Below are positions 6,356-7,757 of a stretch of DNA of 7,757 nucleotides, piece after piece. The stretch is from positions 9,082 through 16,838 of the forward strand of contig PBCV01000043.1 of NCBI GenBank assembly GCA_002717915.1, in the 5' to 3' direction. The stretch comes from Fidelibacterota bacterium. Its GTDB lineage: Bacteria; Fidelibacterota; Marinisomatia; Marinisomatales; UBA1611. The position numbers and the translations under genes are program-made. Numbering within the stretch: the first letter of the stretch is position 1; each line of letters begins with the position of its first letter. The notes below the pieces were generated by a model. It did not search any database, was not told where the DNA came from, and was given only the letters and a program-made list of their open reading frames with translations.

Positions 6356-7603
6356 TTATTCAAACCGTAAGGATTCGATCGGATCCAGTTGAGCTGCCCT
6401 CCAGGCTGGGTAGATCCCAAACCCGATTCCAATGACGGAACAGACAAAAAGACCGATGAATGCCCAATCAATCGGGATAACAGCAGGAATATTAAAAATA
6501 ACAGATACGATGTTACCACCAGCAACACCCAATATTATTCCGGCGATACCACCAAATTCACTTAAAAAAACAGCCTCCATCAAAAATTGAGTTAAAATAT
6601 CCCGCTTGGTGGCACCAATGGCTTTGCGGATGCCGATCTCTTTAATGCGTTCAGTGACTGAAACAAGCATAATATTCATTATGCCAATACCTGCAACGAC
6701 AAGAGCGATCACGCTAACAGATAAGGCGAATAGTTTAATCCCACTAGTGAAACCAGAAAATTTTTCAATCATCTCCATACTTGTTACCACTTCAAAATCA
6801 TTATCAAGTTCCGGTGGTACCTTCCGTATAGAACGCATTAGACCAATCGCCTCATCCATAGTTTTACTGTATGTATTCTCTGATGATGATTCTATATGAA
6901 TACTAAGAGTTGTCCAGTGACTTGAGAACTTTTCAAGGTAATTAGAAATTGGAATTGCTATATAATTATCTTGACTGGAACCAAACGCTTCTCCTTTTCT
7001 CTCAGTTATCCCTACTACAATATAGTCAAGCCCTTTGAGCTGTATTTTTTTTCCGAGTGGGTCTTCAAACGGGAACAATCGATCCACCACGTCCATCCCC
7101 AGAATACAGACATTCCGTGAATATCTTATATCATCTGGTATAAAATTTCTTCCATCACTGATGAATGTGTTAAACACTCTTATCGTGCCTTCATCTCCTC
7201 CTGCAAGTTCTATTGAGCTTTTTACCGTCTTGTCACGATACCTAACATTTCGAATAGAACTACCCTCACTTACAGTCACTAGAATAGGAAGTTTCGCTTG
7301 ATCTTTAAATCTTTGGTATTGGGCATAGTCAATATTTTTTCTGTTGCGATATTTTCTATCACCATGTCCAAATTGAATCTCAGGATATTTCTGTACAACA
7401 AAAGTATTGGCTGCAAACACATTCAGACCTGATTCAACTGAGGATTCAAGTGTCCTTATCGCTGTCATGACACCAATCACAGAAAAAACCCCTATACTGA
7501 TACCCAAAAGAGTAAGCGTAGACCGCAGCTTGTTCTTTCGAATAGCATCGATGGCCATCCAGAAACTCTCTTTTAACACATTTTTTAAATTCCTTGCACC
7601 CAT
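6356..7603 (-). CDS. MacB/FtsX-family ABC transporter permease
   Basis: This 415-residue inner-membrane protein has the MacB-type layout. A cytoplasmic N-terminal helix with IRKNKLRSTLTLLGISIGV (21-39) leads into TM1 (about 28-49). A large periplasmic domain spans about 52-285, followed by TM2 (about 289-317), TM3 (346-370) and TM4 (380-400). The coupling helix TERIKEIGIRKAIGATKRDI (317-336), which contacts the ATPase, and the C-terminal signature YPAWRAAQLDPIESLRFE (398-415) are clear. MacB-family transporters work by mechanotransmission: cytoplasmic ATP hydrolysis moves the periplasmic domain, driving export of toxins, antibiotics or lipoproteins with a periplasmic adaptor. This protein lacks a fused ATPase, so a separate ABC subunit is needed; none is in the window. 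A second permease of the same family ends three bases upstream, so the two may form a heterodimer. The substrate cannot be told from sequence. The start lacks a strong ribosome site, but TM1 is complete from here. Confidence 0.92.
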   Translation of the reverse strand: MGARNLKNVLKESFWMAIDAIRKNKLRSTLTLLGISIGVFSVIGVMTAIRTLESSVESGLNVFAANTFVVQKYPEIQFGHGDRKYRNRKNIDYAQYQRFKDQAKLPILVTVSEGSSIRNVRYRDKTVKSSIELAGGDEGTIRVFNTFISDGRNFIPDDIRYSRNVCILGMDVVDRLFPFEDPLGKKIQLKGLDYIVVGITERKGEAFGSSQDNYIAIPISNYLEKFSSHWTTLSIHIESSSENTYSKTMDEAIGLMRSIRKVPPELDNDFEVVTSMEMIEKFSGFTSGIKLFALSVSVIALVVAGIGIMNIMLVSVTERIKEIGIRKAIGATKRDILTQFLMEAVFLSEFGGIAGIILGVAGGNIVSVIFNIPAVIPIDWAFIGLFVCSVIGIGFGIYPAWRAAQLDPIESLRFE

Positions 7604-7606
7604 TTT

Positions 7607-7757
7607 CTATTCATACCTGAGGGCGTCAATAGGATCAAGGTTTGCAGCGCGGGATGATGGAATCATACCAGAGACAACTCCAACAATCATACTAAGCAGA
7701 ACTGCAGATATTGATAAGCCTACGGGGAGCGTAGATGGAAATATTTTATTAATGAAA
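7607..7757 (-). CDS. MacB/FtsX-family ABC permease, C-terminal end only (cut by window)
   Basis: Only the last 49 residues are visible, running in from the right edge and ending at a TAG at 7607-7609. They contain one hydrophobic segment, LPVGLSISAVLLSMIVGVVS, which matches the last transmembrane helix of MacB-type permeases, and the family C-terminus GMIPSSRAANLDPIDALRYE. That tail closely parallels YPAWRAAQLDPIESLRFE of the next gene, so these are tandem paralogues separated by three bases and surely co-transcribed. The rest of the gene, and probably the ATPase and a membrane-fusion adaptor, lie beyond the window. The truncation is due only to the window edge. Confidence 0.85.
   Translation of the reverse strand, partial: FINKIFPSTLPVGLSISAVLLSMIVGVVSGMIPSSRAANLDPIDALRYE

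Noticed and set aside
1..7757. CRISPR array, transposon, prophage or defence system
   Set aside because: No spaced direct repeats, transposase, integrase or defence-type domains are seen; every sizeable frame on the coding strand is a known housekeeping or transport family.

Overview
The window is a co-directional block read entirely from the minus strand; I see no convincing plus-strand gene, tRNA, rRNA, mobile element or CRISPR array. It comes from a Gram-negative (diderm) bacterium that makes lipopolysaccharide with a KDO inner core. The overall picture (moderate-to-low GC, a lipoprotein-type LptC, an RpoN at the end of a KDO/Lpt operon, tandem MacB-type permeases) fits the FCB superphylum. 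Marinimicrobia (SAR406) is my best guess, but that is inference from protein flavour and not demonstrated.

Read in the direction of transcription (high to low coordinates), the window opens with the last 49 residues of one MacB/FtsX-type ABC permease (7607-7757, cut by the window edge). Three bases later comes a complete 415-residue paralogue (6356-7603). A 188-bp AT-rich intergenic stretch (6168-6355) follows. It is the only sizeable non-coding gap and the natural place for the promoter of the next operon.

That operon is kdsB - pyrG - kdsA - kdsC - lptC - lptB - rpoN (6167 down to 1, rpoN cut before its RpoN box). Every junction lies between a 4-base overlap and a gap of at most 8 bases, so the genes are very probably co-transcribed and translationally coupled. 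KdsA makes KDO-8-phosphate, KdsC dephosphorylates it, PyrG supplies CTP and KdsB uses that CTP to activate KDO as CMP-KDO for lipid A glycosylation. LptC and LptB are parts of the machine that extracts finished LPS from the inner membrane and passes it across the periplasm. RpoN (sigma-54) at the end matches the lptB-rpoN linkage known from Proteobacteria.

Two genes found in the E. coli version of this cluster are missing here: kdsD before kdsC, and lptA between lptC and lptB. The most useful observations are the metal-dependent (Aquifex-type) signature of KdsA, an altered substrate-loop motif in KdsB, the lptA-less lptC/lptB overlap, and a corrected start for lptB at 1951. I found no clearly undescribed system; this is mostly a well-conserved envelope-biogenesis operon.
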